Positions 45,453 through 55,140 of a stretch of DNA of 64,000 bases are shown in pieces. Position 1 is the first letter of the stretch. Each line of letters starts with the position of its first letter. This stretch comes from Janthinobacterium sp. TB1-E2. GTDB lineage: Bacteria > Pseudomonadota > Gammaproteobacteria > Burkholderiales > Burkholderiaceae_D. A model generated the notes under the pieces. The model searched no databases. It worked only from the letters and a program-made list of their open reading frames with translations, and was not told the origin of the DNA. The DNA is taken from positions 2,046,001-2,110,000 of the forward strand of contig NZ_CP142523.1 in assembly GCF_036885605.1 (NCBI RefSeq), given 5' to 3'. The position numbers were made by a program, and so were the translations under genes.

Positions 45453-46826
45453 ATGAAACTCAGACAGAAAGTCATCTTCCTGGCCATCACGCCGCTCATC
45501 CTCGCCCTGTGCGCCATCGCGTTTGCCGTGCGGCACCAGGCGATTACCCTGGCCGAGCAGCAGCGCGCCACCATTCAGCAAGCGTATCTGGCCAGCAAGG
45601 AAGCCGAGCTCAAGCATTACGTGACCCTGGCCAGCCATTCCATTGCCTCGCTGTACCAGTCGGGGCGCAAGGATGACGCCACGCAAGAGGAGGCCAAGCG
45701 CATCCTGTCGGCCCTCAGCTATGGCGACGATGGCTATTTCTTCATCTATGATCTTCAGGGCAAGTCGCTGATGCATCCGCGCCAGCCCGAACTGGTGGGG
45801 CAGAACCTGTGGCAATTGCGCGACGCCGAAGGCAATCTGACCATCCAGCGCCTGATGCAGCGGGCCAAGAGCGGCGGCGGTTTCGAGCGCTACAACTGGA
45901 TCAAGCCGTCGACGAACAAGTCCGCGCCCAAGCTCGGCTATGTGATCCTGATGCCGGAATGGGGCTGGATGATGGGTACCGGCATTTATATGGATGACGT
46001 GGACCAGGCGCTGGCCAAGGTCGATGCCCAGCAGTCGCGCAATATCCGCTCGACCATGGAGCTGATTGCCGCCATCGCCATCCTCGGTTCCCTGCTGGTG
46101 GCCGCCTGCGGCCTCGTGCTGAACTTGCGCGAACTGCGCGTGGCCGACGCCAAGCTGAAAGTGCTGGCGCAGCGCGTGGTGGAATCGCAGGAGGAAGAGC
46201 GGGCGCGGCTGTCGCGCGACTTGCATGACGGCATCAGCCAGTGGCTGGTGTCGATCAAGCTGCAGATCGAGGCGGGCATCGCGCGCCTGGGCGGCAATGC
46301 GGAACAGAAAGACAAGGCGCCCGCCACCTTCGAGCGGGCGGCCGAGCAACTGAATAAGGTGCTGGGCGAGGTGCGGCGCATTTCGCACAATCTGCGCCCG
46401 GCCATTCTGGATGACCTGGGCCTGGCCGCCGCGCTCGATCACCTCGTGCATGAATTCAATGACAGCAGCAGCGCGCAAGCCAGTTTCACGGCCAGCCCCG
46501 CGGCGGCGGGCGAGGGCTTGCCCGATATGGTCAATACCGTGCTGTTCCGCATCGCCCAGGAAGCGCTGACCAATTGCGAGCGCCATGCCCACGCCCGCGG
46601 CGTGGAAGTGAGCCTGCACGAGTCGGGCAAGGCCGTGGAGTTGCGCATCCGGGATAATGGCGGCGGCTTCGATTTCGACGGCATCGCCTTGCACCCGCAG
46701 CGCGGCATCGGCCTGCGCAACATGACGGAACGCATGGAAGCCATCGGCGGCAGCCTGCACATCACCTCGTCCCTGGCCGGCACCGTGGTGCTGGCGCGGC
46801 TCGAGCTTTCCTCCACATTAAAATAG
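45453..46826 (+). CDS. Cache-domain sensor histidine kinase (NarX/HisKA_3 type)
   Basis: 457-residue membrane sensor. An N-terminal helix at 7-26, a single Cache domain to about 190 (YGDDGYFFIYDLQGKSLMHPRQPELVGQNLW, WGWMMGTGIYMDDVD) which in relatives senses small organic acids, a second helix at about 200-222, then HisKA_3 with ERARLSRDLHDGISQWLV (phospho-His near 258) and an ATPase domain (AQEALTNCERHA, IRDNGGGFDF, GIGLRNMTERMEAIGG). It is followed 6 bp later by its response regulator and is divergent from cstA; a carboxylate signal is inferred. Confidence 0.94.
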   Translation: MKLRQKVIFLAITPLILALCAIAFAVRHQAITLAEQQRATIQQAYLASKEAELKHYVTLASHSIASLYQSGRKDDATQEEAKRILSALSYGDDGYFFIYDLQGKSLMHPRQPELVGQNLWQLRDAEGNLTIQRLMQRAKSGGGFERYNWIKPSTNKSAPKLGYVILMPEWGWMMGTGIYMDDVDQALAKVDAQQSRNIRSTMELIAAIAILGSLLVAACGLVLNLRELRVADAKLKVLAQRVVESQEEERARLSRDLHDGISQWLVSIKLQIEAGIARLGGNAEQKDKAPATFERAAEQLNKVLGEVRRISHNLRPAILDDLGLAAALDHLVHEFNDSSSAQASFTASPAAAGEGLPDMVNTVLFRIAQEALTNCERHAHARGVEVSLHESGKAVELRIRDNGGGFDFDGIALHPQRGIGLRNMTERMEAIGGSLHITSSLAGTVVLARLELSSTLK

Positions 46827-46832
46827 AGAACC

Positions 46833-47462
46833 ATGACCGAGAAGATCAACATCCTGCTGGTGGACGACCACCCCCTCGTGCGCGACGGCCTGCGCGCGCG
46901 CCTGGAAGCGGTCGCGCATTTCGACGTCGTGGCCGAGGCGGGCGGCGCCGACGAAGCGTTGAGCCAGGCGCGCACGCACCAGGTGGACCTCGTGCTGATG
47001 GATATCAATATGCGCGGCACGAACGGCATTGAAGCGACGGCCCTGTTCAAGCAGGCGTTTCCGCAGATTGCCGTGCTGATTCTGTCCATGCACGACAAGC
47101 TCGAATACGTGTCGCAAGCCATCGCCGCCGGGGCGCGCGGCTATGTGCTCAAAGATGCTCCAGGTAAAGATATTGTGTTTGCCATCGAGACCGTGATGTC
47201 CGGCGGCATTTATTACAGCGCCGCCCTGGCGCGGCAACTGTCGCGCCCGCAAGTCCACGATTCCTTCCTCACCACGCGCGAGCAGCAGGTGCTGCAGCAC
47301 ATTGCGGGAGGCCAGTCGAACAAGCAGATCGCCCGCGCGCTCGACCTGAGCGTGCGCACGGTGGAGACGCACCGGCTGAACATCAAGCGCAAGCTCGGCA
47401 TCGAAGGGCAGGCTGAATTGATCAAATACGCGGTCGAGCACGCGCATGGCGGCAGCGCCTGA
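46833..47462 (+). CDS. NarL/FixJ-type response regulator
   Basis: 209 residues: receiver domain with VDDHPLVRDGLRARLE, phospho-Asp in LVLMDINMRGTNGIEA near residue 55, LSMHDKLEYV and RGYVLKDAPG; then a LuxR-type helix-turn-helix at about 145-205 (LTTREQQVLQHIAGGQSNKQIARALDLSVRTVETHRLNIKRKLG). It pairs with the kinase immediately upstream. The nearest likely target is the divergent cstA-ybdD operon. Confidence 0.95.
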   Translation: MTEKINILLVDDHPLVRDGLRARLEAVAHFDVVAEAGGADEALSQARTHQVDLVLMDINMRGTNGIEATALFKQAFPQIAVLILSMHDKLEYVSQAIAAGARGYVLKDAPGKDIVFAIETVMSGGIYYSAALARQLSRPQVHDSFLTTREQQVLQHIAGGQSNKQIARALDLSVRTVETHRLNIKRKLGIEGQAELIKYAVEHAHGGSA

Positions 47463-47678
47463 GCATGCGTGCGCGGTACCGGGTTTTTGGCTGACCCGCA
47501 TGGCAGGCGGGTCTCGCGGGGGAATGTTCTTTTTGAACATCTATTGCCAAAATTAAACTGTTTCGTGGGTGAGATTCAGATAGAATGATTCTCGCTGTCG
47601 AGGGCATCTCTGTCGGGCCAGGGTTGCCAATGCTGGTCAGTTTATTTACTATGGCGCCCTACCCACACTGAGATACCG

Positions 47679-48851
47679 ATGTCAGCGTCTGAATCAAACC
47701 TGTTTCCGTTGGTGGGATTACAAGCAGTGGCCAATGCTCATAACGAGTGGGTCGCTGTCACCGTGCATGTACCGCAGGCCTCGACGGCGCCGCTGCTGGC
47801 GGCGCTGGCCGCTGCCGATGCGTATGCCTTCCTGGCGCCGCTCGACTGCATCATTCCCCTGGCCGACCCGCATGGCGTGGACGAGGTTGTGCTGGCGCAA
47901 CTGGCGCCGCAACGCACCATCTTCCGTTTGCCGGCCCAGCTTGCCGGCGACAAGCAACTCCAGAAAAAATGCCGGCAATGGCGCGACGCCGGCTACCGCA
48001 TCCTTCTCGATGGCGCCGACGCCAATCCCGTGGTGGCGGCGCAAGTCGACGCGCGCGCGCTGAGCTTTGACGCGGCAGGCGCACACCCGGCCCTGCATCA
48101 GCTGCTGCCCTTGCCGGGGCCGCACCTGGCCTACAACATCGCCGATGGGGGGCAGATTGCCGCGTTGCAAGAACTTGGCGTCAGCTGGTTTGCCGGCGAT
48201 TACGCCTTGCAGCATGCGCGCCAGCAAGGCGAGCCGGAAGACGCCACGTCGCGGCGCCGGCTGATGTCGCTGCTGGGCCTGCTGGCCCGCGATGCGGACG
48301 CGCACGAGCTGGAAGTGCCGCTCAAGCAAGATCCGGCCCTCAGCTATCATTTATTGAAACTGGTCAATTCAGCCGCCTTCGGTTTCACGGCGCCGATTAC
48401 CAGCTTCAGCCAGGCCATCACCCTGCTGGGCCGGCGCCAGCTGCAGCGCTGGCTGCAACTGCTGCTGTATGCGCGGCAACAGGACGACGGCAAGATCCAC
48501 GCATTGCTGCCACTGGCGGCCGTGCGCGCGGCGCAGATGGAAGCGCTGTGCCAGTTGCGCGGCGGCGACCGCGAAGCGCAGGACCTGGCCTTCATGGCGG
48601 GCGTATTTTCGCTGCTTGACGTCCTGCTGGGCATGCCGATGCAAGAGATCATCGCCACCCTGAACCTGGCGCCGGAAGTCAGCGCCGCCTTGCTGGAACG
48701 CAATGGCGAGCTGGGCACCTTGCTGGCGCTGGTCGAAAGCGCCACGCCACCGCCCGACCGCTTGCGCCGCGCCGGCATCGATGGAGAAACCTATTGGCGC
48801 AGCCTGCTGCAGGCCTACCAATGGGCCATCCAGGTCAGCCGGAACCTCTAG
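47679..48851 (+). CDS. HDOD domain signalling protein with degenerate N-terminal domain
   Basis: 390 residues. The C-terminal half (about 185-385) is an HDOD domain: [74 protein letters not shown]. The first 180 residues have the spacing of an EAL barrel ([31 protein letters not shown]) but no EAL catalytic residues, as in YuxH-like proteins. No catalysis is expected; a scaffold or c-di-GMP-linked adaptor role is inferred. The stop is 1 nt before the next gene, a PAS-GGDEF-EAL protein. Confidence 0.9.
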   Translation: MSASESNLFPLVGLQAVANAHNEWVAVTVHVPQASTAPLLAALAAADAYAFLAPLDCIIPLADPHGVDEVVLAQLAPQRTIFRLPAQLAGDKQLQKKCRQWRDAGYRILLDGADANPVVAAQVDARALSFDAAGAHPALHQLLPLPGPHLAYNIADGGQIAALQELGVSWFAGDYALQHARQQGEPEDATSRRRLMSLLGLLARDADAHELEVPLKQDPALSYHLLKLVNSAAFGFTAPITSFSQAITLLGRRQLQRWLQLLLYARQQDDGKIHALLPLAAVRAAQMEALCQLRGGDREAQDLAFMAGVFSLLDVLLGMPMQEIIATLNLAPEVSAALLERNGELGTLLALVESATPPPDRLRRAGIDGETYWRSLLQAYQWAIQVSRNL

Positions 48852-48852
48852 C

Positions 48853-50898
48853 ATGGCCCTGTTTCCGGTGTCGGATTTCCTCGGTGACAGCGCCGCCCTG
48901 TGCGACGCCGTCGTGCGTTTGCGCGGCCCCGCGCTGGTCGCTGAGCTGGGCCGTATCGCCAGCACGGTGATGGCCAGCCCGCATGGCCAGTTCCTGCCCG
49001 CGGCCGGCACGGACGCCGCTGTGCCGGCCGCATCGTTTCCCCGCGATACGCCCACCTTGCTGCAAGAAGTCAGTTTCGACGGCCACTGTTTCGGCCACTA
49101 CAGCGTGGCTGGCCGCCCGCTGTATAACGACGCCGACCGCCGCCACCTGGCCAGCCTGGCATCGTTGACGGCCGGCGTCCTGCAAGTGCATTCGCTGGCG
49201 CAACGCTCGACCCATGCCTATGCGCAAGTCGAAGCCTTGCTGGCGCAACAGACGCAAATCCTCGACCAGTTGCACGAATCCGTACTGACGATGGACTTGA
49301 CCGGTTACATCACGAGCTGGAACAAGGGCGCCGAGCGCCTGTTCGGCTACACCTCGGTGGAAGCCGTGGGGCGCAACATTTTGTTCCTGTACGACGACGA
49401 AGACACGGGTTTCCACGACGCCTTCCTGGAGCAGGGAGGGCGCCTGATGGAGGTGCGCCGCCGAAAGAAGTCGGGCGAGGTCTTCTGGGCCAGCCTGTCC
49501 CTGTCTCCGCTGCAAGATCTGGACGACAAGCCGATCGGACTCATCGCCTACCTGACGGACATCACGGAACGCAAGCTGGCCGAAGAGCGGCTGCACCACC
49601 TGGCGTATTACGATCCGCTGACCAGCCTGCCCAACCGCACCTTGCTGGCCAAGCTGGTCGACCAGGCCCTCTCCGTGGCGCAGCGCAGCAAGATGCTCGG
49701 CTGCGTGCTGTTCATCGACCTGAACCGTTTTAAGCTGATCAACGACACCCTGGGCCGGCGCATCGGCGACGAACTGCTGCGCCAGGTCTCCCTGCGTTTC
49801 CGCCAGGTATTGCGCGACCAAGACCTGGTGGCGCGCCTGGGCGGCGACGAGTTCGCCGTCGGCCTGTTCGACATCGGCCAGCATTTCGAAGCGAGCATGG
49901 TGGCGCAAAAGCTGCTGGCCTCGTTGGTGGAGCCGTTCCTGATCGAAGGCCACGACTTGCGCGTGGGCGCCAGCATCGGCATCAGCGTGTATCCGCAAGA
50001 CGCGCAAGATGCGGAAACCCTGCTGCGCCTGGCCGACATCGCGATGTACCGCGCCAAGCAGGACAGCGGCGGCGAAGCGGAAAGCGTGGCGTTCTACAGC
50101 CAGGACATGAACCTGGGCATGCAGGCGCGCATGCGCCTGGAAACAGGCTTGCGCCAGGCTTTGTCGGAACAGCAACTGCTGTTGCACTACCAGCCGAAAT
50201 ACGCCCTGGGCAGCGGCCGCATCATCGGCGCCGAAGCGCTGGTGCGCTGGCACCACCCGCAGCACGGCATGATCCCGCCCGCCGAGTTTATTCCTTTGGC
50301 CGAATCGACTGGCCTGGTGGTGCAAGTGGGCGAATGGGTACTGGAAGCGGCCTGCGCCCAGGCGCAAGCGTGGAAACTGGCCGGCCTGCCGCCGATCCGC
50401 CTGGCCGTCAACGTCTCCGCCCGCGAATTCACGGCAGCGCTGCCCGCCAGAGTGGCGGCGACCCTGGCCCGCTACGGCCTGGAAGCGGCCTGGCTGGAAC
50501 TGGAAATCACGGAAAGCACCCTGATGCACAACATCGAGAGAGTCATCGGCATCATGGACCGCATCACGGCGCTGGGCGTGGCCCTGTCCCTGGACGACTT
50601 CGGTACCGGCTACTCAAGCCTGTCCTATCTGAAACGCTTCCCCATCGATACGTTAAAGATCGACCGTTCCTTCACCACCGGCATCCCCACCGACGCCAGC
50701 GACTGCGCCATCGCCAGCACCATCATCAGCATCGCCCAGCAACTGCACCATAAAGTGATCGCCGAAGGCGTGGAAACGGCCGAGCAGCTGGCCTTCCTGA
50801 AGAGCTCAGGCTGCGACGAAGTGCAGGGCTACCTGTTCTCGCGGCCATTGCCGGCCGTGGAGTTCGAGAAGGCGCTGCGGGAAAACTGGGGCGTGTAA
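48853..50898 (+). CDS. PAS-GGDEF-EAL cyclic-di-GMP protein
   Basis: 681 residues from the ATG at 48853. An N-terminal region to about 125 of GAF-like appearance, PAS at about 130-245 ([36 protein letters not shown]), GGDEF at about 250-415 with LGGDEFAVG near 331 preceded by an RDQD I-site at the canonical five-residue spacing, and EAL at about 430-675 with [13 protein letters not shown] and [27 protein letters not shown]. Both active sites look intact and the I-site suggests product inhibition of synthesis. It is in an operon with the HDOD gene. The frame continuing upstream over HDOD is a shadow. Confidence 0.93.
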   Translation: MALFPVSDFLGDSAALCDAVVRLRGPALVAELGRIASTVMASPHGQFLPAAGTDAAVPAASFPRDTPTLLQEVSFDGHCFGHYSVAGRPLYNDADRRHLASLASLTAGVLQVHSLAQRSTHAYAQVEALLAQQTQILDQLHESVLTMDLTGYITSWNKGAERLFGYTSVEAVGRNILFLYDDEDTGFHDAFLEQGGRLMEVRRRKKSGEVFWASLSLSPLQDLDDKPIGLIAYLTDITERKLAEERLHHLAYYDPLTSLPNRTLLAKLVDQALSVAQRSKMLGCVLFIDLNRFKLINDTLGRRIGDELLRQVSLRFRQVLRDQDLVARLGGDEFAVGLFDIGQHFEASMVAQKLLASLVEPFLIEGHDLRVGASIGISVYPQDAQDAETLLRLADIAMYRAKQDSGGEAESVAFYSQDMNLGMQARMRLETGLRQALSEQQLLLHYQPKYALGSGRIIGAEALVRWHHPQHGMIPPAEFIPLAESTGLVVQVGEWVLEAACAQAQAWKLAGLPPIRLAVNVSAREFTAALPARVAATLARYGLEAAWLELEITESTLMHNIERVIGIMDRITALGVALSLDDFGTGYSSLSYLKRFPIDTLKIDRSFTTGIPTDASDCAIASTIISIAQQLHHKVIAEGVETAEQLAFLKSSGCDEVQGYLFSRPLPAVEFEKALRENWGV

Positions 50899-50943
50899 GG
50901 AAAGCATGCCCGCTCTTTCCTGTCGGGCAAACGGTGCTAGCCA

Positions 50944-50972
50944 TTGGTAAGCCACGGACCTTTATGTATAAT
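50944..50972 (+). promoter_or_regulatory. promoter of tRNA-Ser
   Basis: TTGGTA (50944-50949) and a perfect TATAAT (50967-50972) with 17-bp spacing, 10 bp before the tRNA 5' end. Confidence 0.7.
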
Positions 50973-50982
50973 GCTGCCATCT

Positions 50983-51072
50983 GGAAGCGTGGCCGAGTGG
51001 TTGAAGGCACTAGTCTTGAAAACTAGCGACGGGTTAAACTGTTCGTGAGTTCGAATCTCACCGCTTCCGCCA
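50983..51072 (+). tRNA. tRNA-Ser (UGA)
   Basis: 90-nt tRNA with encoded CCA and the long variable arm of serine tRNAs. Acceptor GGAAGCG/CGCTTCC, D arm GGCCGAGTGGTTGAAGGC, anticodon stem CTAGT/ACTAG around TGA, T arm GTTCGAATC. Confidence 0.97.
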
Positions 51073-51082
51073 AGAAATAAAG

Positions 51083-51106
51083 AAACCGCCTTCGGGCGGT
51101 TTTTTA
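51083..51106 (+). terminator. intrinsic terminator of tRNA-Ser
   Basis: Stem AACCGCC/GGCGGTT with a TTCG tetraloop, followed by six T. Confidence 0.92.
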
Positions 51107-51205
51107 TTGCCTGGCGGAAGCGAGCAGGGCGCCTGCGCGCCCTGCGTGTGAGATTCGAAGGGCTGGGCCTACCGGCCCAGCCCGCCCCGAATCCTCCACC
51201 TGCTG

Positions 51206-51300
51206 CCGCTGCGCGGCAGCCCCGCGCGCCGCAGGCGCGCGTTCGTGGTTCCAATCAGCTTTTCGGCTGCGCCAGCTTTCACAGCGCCCAATGCATTAGT
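51206..51300 (+). repeat. approximately 95-bp dispersed repeat, copy 1
   Basis: Shares about 80 percent identity with 53847-53940, including GCGCGGCAGC, GGCGCGCGTTCG and GCCAGCTTTCACAGC. GC-rich left half with CGCG palindromes, mixed right half ending CATTAGT/CATCAGT. No coding potential. A shorter match to its left part lies near 53352-53375. Confidence 0.7.
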
Positions 51301-51360
51301 CTGTGTCTGAAAGCCGGACTAGCTCAAACTGACCGAGAACTGACACCGGCCCGCAAACAC

Positions 51361-52761
51361 TTAAACCACAGCAGCACTAAATGACTCGGGTCGCCGCGCA
51401 AGCAGATGAGACAGCCGTTGCAGACCCGCCTGCAAGCGTCCACGGTCCTTGATGCTGCCTAAAGAGATACGAATGGCATTCACGGATCCGCTGCCAGTGG
51501 CGAATGCCTCCGCCGGCGTGACTGCGATGCCGTAGCTGGCGGCTGCATGCGCAAGCTGTGAGGAATTCCAATATGCCGGCAACTCGAGCCATACATGCAG
51601 GCCGTCTCCAGCGCCGCTGTAGCGTCCCGCCAGAATATCGCGGGCCATCCGGTGGCGCAGGCGCGCCTCCTTGCGTACGCCTGCCAGCAATCCGTCAGCC
51701 GAACCGTCGAGTATCCACTGCGTGGCCAGTGCGGCCGTCAAAGGAGCGACCATCAGCGCAAATGATCTGAGGGCGACCAGGAAGCGTTCGCGTTCGTATG
51801 GGTCGCGTATCAGCACGAAGGCGACACGCAAGCCGGGCGTCAGGCATTTTGACAGGGTGGAGATGTAGACTACCTGTTCCGGTGCAAACGTGGCGACAGG
51901 TGGTGGCGGGGCATCGGCAAGCAGCCAATAGGGATCGTCCTCGACGATGCGTACATTGCAGCGCAGTGCGATGCTGGCGAGCTCCTTGCGCCGGCGTTCC
52001 GGCATGGTAATGGCGGTCGGATTCTGTAATGTCGGATTGAGGTAGACCAGCCGGGGCTTGTGCTGGCTGCATGCTTGCTCAAGCATCTCGGGCAGCATCC
52101 CGTGCTTGTCCGCTTCCACGGCAATGACGTGCCGGCCGAATTGGGTCGCTGCGGCACGCAAGCCGGGATAACTCGTCGGTTCTGCCAGGATGACATCGCC
52201 AGGTTCCGTCAGCGCAAGGATCAGTGCGGCGATCGCCGCTTGCGCACCGGGACAGACGACAACCTGTCGAGAATCCAGATGTCCAAACATCGGTGCCAGC
52301 CATTTGGCGCCAGCCTGACGGTCGGAGTCGCTTCCCCCACCCAAGTGGTAAGTCATCAGCAATTCATTGTCTGCCCGCATCAATACTTGAGACAAACCTT
52401 GTTTCAGCATGTCGTCGAAGTCCACGCCATCGGGCGGTGGCGGGGTATTCATGGAGAGGTCGAGGATAGCGGTCAATTCGACTTTTGGCGCCGCGACATA
52501 AGTGCCGCGGGCGCCGCGACCCTCCAGCAAGTTGCGGCGCCTGGCTTCGTCGTAGGCGCGCGTGATCGTCGTCAGATCGACGTCCAGCTGTGCTGCCAGG
52601 TGGCGCTGCGGAGGCAGACGGTCGCCCGGTGTCAACGATCCATCTGCCACCGCCGCCTGCAAGGCGTCGGCAATCTGCAAAAAACGTGGCCCCCCGTGCG
52701 GCAGCAATCGCGGCAACCAGATAGTCAAATGTTCATCTTGTATGGTTTTCAACTGGGACAT
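51361..52761 (-). CDS. MocR-type transcriptional regulator (GntR helix-turn-helix plus aminotransferase domain)
   Basis: 466 residues. The N-terminal GntR winged helix (about 25-90) reads IADALQAAVADGSLTPGDRLPPQRHLAAQLDVDLTTITRAYDEARRRNLLEGRGARGTYV. The rest is a fold-type I PLP aminotransferase-like domain with VVCPGAQAAIAALILAL, EDDPYWLLAD and PLP lysine in YISTLSKCLTPGLRVAFV. MocR proteins sense PLP or amino compounds and usually control a divergent gene; here the divergent side is a 270-bp spacer with no obvious metabolic target. Confidence 0.93.
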   Translation of the reverse strand: MSQLKTIQDEHLTIWLPRLLPHGGPRFLQIADALQAAVADGSLTPGDRLPPQRHLAAQLDVDLTTITRAYDEARRRNLLEGRGARGTYVAAPKVELTAILDLSMNTPPPPDGVDFDDMLKQGLSQVLMRADNELLMTYHLGGGSDSDRQAGAKWLAPMFGHLDSRQVVVCPGAQAAIAALILALTEPGDVILAEPTSYPGLRAAATQFGRHVIAVEADKHGMLPEMLEQACSQHKPRLVYLNPTLQNPTAITMPERRRKELASIALRCNVRIVEDDPYWLLADAPPPPVATFAPEQVVYISTLSKCLTPGLRVAFVLIRDPYERERFLVALRSFALMVAPLTAALATQWILDGSADGLLAGVRKEARLRHRMARDILAGRYSGAGDGLHVWLELPAYWNSSQLAHAAASYGIAVTPAEAFATGSGSVNAIRISLGSIKDRGRLQAGLQRLSHLLARRPESFSAAVV

Positions 52762-53033
52762 TTTGTCTCAATGTATGGAAATTGTTTTGAGGTAGTATGC
52801 ATCATAACGTGCAGCAACACCAATCTTGCATGGCAGTCGCTGACGTTTCTCCTCTCTCATCTGCATTCGGCACGTCGCTGCGCTTGATGCCATGGTTATT
52901 TCATAGCTGGCTATAATGAAAGAGTCAAACAGGATGCCTGGGGGATGGTTGGAGCAGAAGCTGCTGAAGCAGCGTTTTGAGGCAGTGCTCCTCACGATAG
53001 ATAGTGTCAAGTAATAGACTGGAAATACTTAAA

Positions 53034-53279
53034 ATGCTGGATTGGACCCCTATAGTTTTCGTTACCTTCAAGGCTCTCGTGCTCGGCACGGGCATGTTCT
53101 TCGCCATCAAGTGGCATTACGATCAAGGGAAGAAGGATAAGGACAAGGCGAAGCAGAATCGCGCTGTGCTGCGCGCGAGTGGGAAGGTGGTCGCAGGCTT
53201 CGTGCTATTGCTCATGGGCCTGGGACTCGTCACCTTCGTCGTTGTCAGGATGGTCGGTTTGGACATGACCCTCCCATGA
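53034..53279 (+). CDS. small two-helix membrane protein, unknown
   Basis: 81 residues from the ATG at 53034, with hydrophobic helices at about 5-25 (WTPIVFVTFKALVLGTGMFFAI) and 55-76 (VVAGFVLLLMGLGLVTFVVVRM). Between them is a highly basic loop (HYDQGKKDKDKAKQNR). A GTG ten codons upstream is less likely. No family recognised. It lies alone between the MocR gene and the DUF4242 gene. Confidence 0.65.
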   Translation: MLDWTPIVFVTFKALVLGTGMFFAIKWHYDQGKKDKDKAKQNRAVLRASGKVVAGFVLLLMGLGLVTFVVVRMVGLDMTLP

Positions 53280-53500
53280 TGGCAAAGAATAGGCGGCCGA
53301 TATCGAGTGATGCGGCAGCCATTCCCCGATGCGGCTAGTGGCTAGCCCCGCGCGCCGCATGGGCGCGTATCTGCATTTTGTGGCAATTCCAATAACACTA
53401 ACCAGCCAGCGTGGTGTATAACGAATAGACGTCACGGCATGTGTGACGCATGGCACCGGCGAGTGCTGTACTCGCCAGGAAACCTCATAAGGAGAGCGCT

Positions 53501-53773
53501 ATGCCAAAGTATGTTATTGAGCGTGATATTCCCGGGGCTGGAAAGTTATCAGAGCAAGAGCTTCAAGCCATTTCTCAGAAGTCATGCGGTGTACTAAACA
53601 AGATGGGACCACAAATTCAATGGCTCCAAAGTTATGTGACCGGCGATAAAATCTACTGTGTTTACATCGCTGCAAATGAAGAACTGGTTCGCGAACATGC
53701 CCAGCTAGGCGGCTTCCCTGCAAGCCGCGTGTCGGAGGTCATCTCGGTCATTGATCCGACTACGGCGGAGTAG
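53501..53773 (+). CDS. DUF4242 domain protein
   Basis: 90 residues from the ATG at 53501, with AAGGAG 8 nt upstream. Pattern MPKYVIERDIPGAGKLSEQELQAISQKSCGVL, IQWLQSYVTGDKIYCVYIAANEELVREHAQLGGFPASRVSEV is typical of DUF4242, a small ferredoxin-like fold; one relative binds nickel. The role is unknown. A GGCGAGT/ACTCGCC hairpin (53458-53476) precedes the ribosome site. The longer frame upstream is not used. Confidence 0.88.
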   Translation: MPKYVIERDIPGAGKLSEQELQAISQKSCGVLNKMGPQIQWLQSYVTGDKIYCVYIAANEELVREHAQLGGFPASRVSEVISVIDPTTAE

Positions 53774-53846
53774 TGCCGCCCAAGTACTGTAGCCTCGTCC
53801 TTGGCGGAGCTTCGCTCTGATAATGCTGAACGTGGTCAAGCCGTTG

Positions 53847-53940
53847 CCGCCGCGCGGCAGCTCCGCGCGCTGTGGGCGCGCGTTCGATTATCTAATCAGA
53901 TTTCGATTGAGCCAGCTTTCACAGCACCCAACACATCAGT
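53847..53940 (+). repeat. approximately 95-bp dispersed repeat, copy 2
   Basis: Second copy of the repeat at 51206-51300, direct orientation, about 2.6 kb apart. It follows the DUF4242 gene and ends 24 bp before the end of the next, minus-strand gene. Confidence 0.7.
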
Positions 53941-53963
53941 TCGTTTCTTCAATCCTCACCTGA

Positions 53964-54353
53964 TCATTTACGCGCGATCGGCCCCTTATCGACCGGCACA
54001 AACACTTCCCATTTATGTTGTATCGTGGGCTTTACGGTCTTGTCGCAATTCACAGCAACATTCGGTCCAGACAGGCCATGGCTCTTCGGAACCCATTTCA
54101 CCCGCAAAGCTACCGCACATTTTGCCACCAGAATCTTCCGGTTCGGCTCCAATACCTGCCAGCTTGTTCCATTTTTGGAATTCTCGGCAGCCATGAATTT
54201 TACTGCTGCATCCCTGATTTCAAACAAGCCATGTATGTCACCGCGTGTCCGATCCTTGTCAAGCGTAGCAGCGAATGCCGATGCGGTACCGGCGGCAAGA
54301 ACGCCGACAAGGGCGGTGCACACGCGTTTATTCAATCGTAACGGTAGCAACAT
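53964..54353 (-). CDS. small exported protein, unknown
   Basis: 129 residues from the ATG at 54351-54353, with a signal peptide ending SAFA|AT near residue 28. The mature part holds two Cys (KCAVALRVKWVPKSHG and AVNCDKT) that could form a disulphide, and resembles a short periplasmic domain. No family recognised. A much longer frame running upstream over the neighbouring gene is an artefact. It lies 40 bp downstream of the glycosyltransferase-like gene and is probably co-transcribed. Confidence 0.65.
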   Translation of the reverse strand: MLLPLRLNKRVCTALVGVLAAGTASAFAATLDKDRTRGDIHGLFEIRDAAVKFMAAENSKNGTSWQVLEPNRKILVAKCAVALRVKWVPKSHGLSGPNVAVNCDKTVKPTIQHKWEVFVPVDKGPIARK

Positions 54354-54393
54354 ATTTACTATCCAAATCGGCAACTTCGCCACCCTCACAAAA

Positions 54394-55140
54394 TCAAGCC
54401 GCTTCACCGCGTCTATAAACAAACTCCTGACGGCCAATACCCTGCGTAACAAAGTCCGCATCCGGCGGTATGGTTTCCCAGAAAAACACATGTTTAAAAA
54501 TGGGGATTTTGTTGAATTTTTTTGAGCGGAATATCCATCTGTTTTTCGTGAAATCGCTGTAGCGGTCGCCTTTGAACTGCTTGTGCACAGTGGTGAAAGG
54601 AAGCAACCTTTCCGCAATATCCGGGAATGAATAATCGGGATGGTTTTCCTTGAATTTCTCAAAAATTTCAAATTGATCTCTGCAGATAACTTGAATGGCA
54701 GTTTCCGGAAAGCGATAGCGCGGGGACCACAGGACGTTCCAGCCTGATTCGATTTCATTGATGAAATTCACCAGGCGCGGCGTCATGATATAGGCATCCG
54801 ACTCGATATGGATGATCTTATCCACGCCTAATTCATTTGCCACCTTGACCGAGTGGAGAAAGCTACGCCACCAGCCAGGGTAGTCGGCCCCGCTTTGTCG
54901 TCCCAGATTGTTATCGAAGCGAATGATGAGATTTTTATCGCCATTCGACGCCAGCGGAGCGCTATGGGAAACTGTATTGATGATTTCGGCAGGTGGAAGA
55001 AATGGCGATCCATCATCAATCATTATCTTCTTTACCGCATTGATAGGAACATCTTTGTAATAATCGAGCCACCGCTGATACCGACTTCCCCATGATGGGG
55101 CATCTTTTATAAAGCTGGTGCAGAATATAATGGCTTTCAT
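54394..55140 (-). CDS. glycosyltransferase-like protein, unknown
   Basis: 248 residues. Seen: an N-terminal beta strand MKAIIFCTSFIKD, an acidic VKKIMIDDGSPFLPP segment, and a DxD-like HIESDAYIMTPRLVNFINEIESGWNVLW region at about 117-145, as in glycosyltransferase family A folds. The rest is rich in aromatic and Lys/Asn residues. The codon use is clearly AT-richer than neighbours (Lys AAA, Ile ATA/ATT, Phe TTT), pointing to transfer. No sugar nucleotide or acceptor can be named. Confidence 0.65.
   Translation of the reverse strand: MKAIIFCTSFIKDAPSWGSRYQRWLDYYKDVPINAVKKIMIDDGSPFLPPAEIINTVSHSAPLASNGDKNLIIRFDNNLGRQSGADYPGWWRSFLHSVKVANELGVDKIIHIESDAYIMTPRLVNFINEIESGWNVLWSPRYRFPETAIQVICRDQFEIFEKFKENHPDYSFPDIAERLLPFTTVHKQFKGDRYSDFTKNRWIFRSKKFNKIPIFKHVFFWETIPPDADFVTQGIGRQEFVYRRGEAA

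Noticed and set aside
51206-53940. integron attC sites or gene cassette array
   Set aside because: The repeats lack paired RYYYAAC/GTTRRRY ends and no integrase is present.
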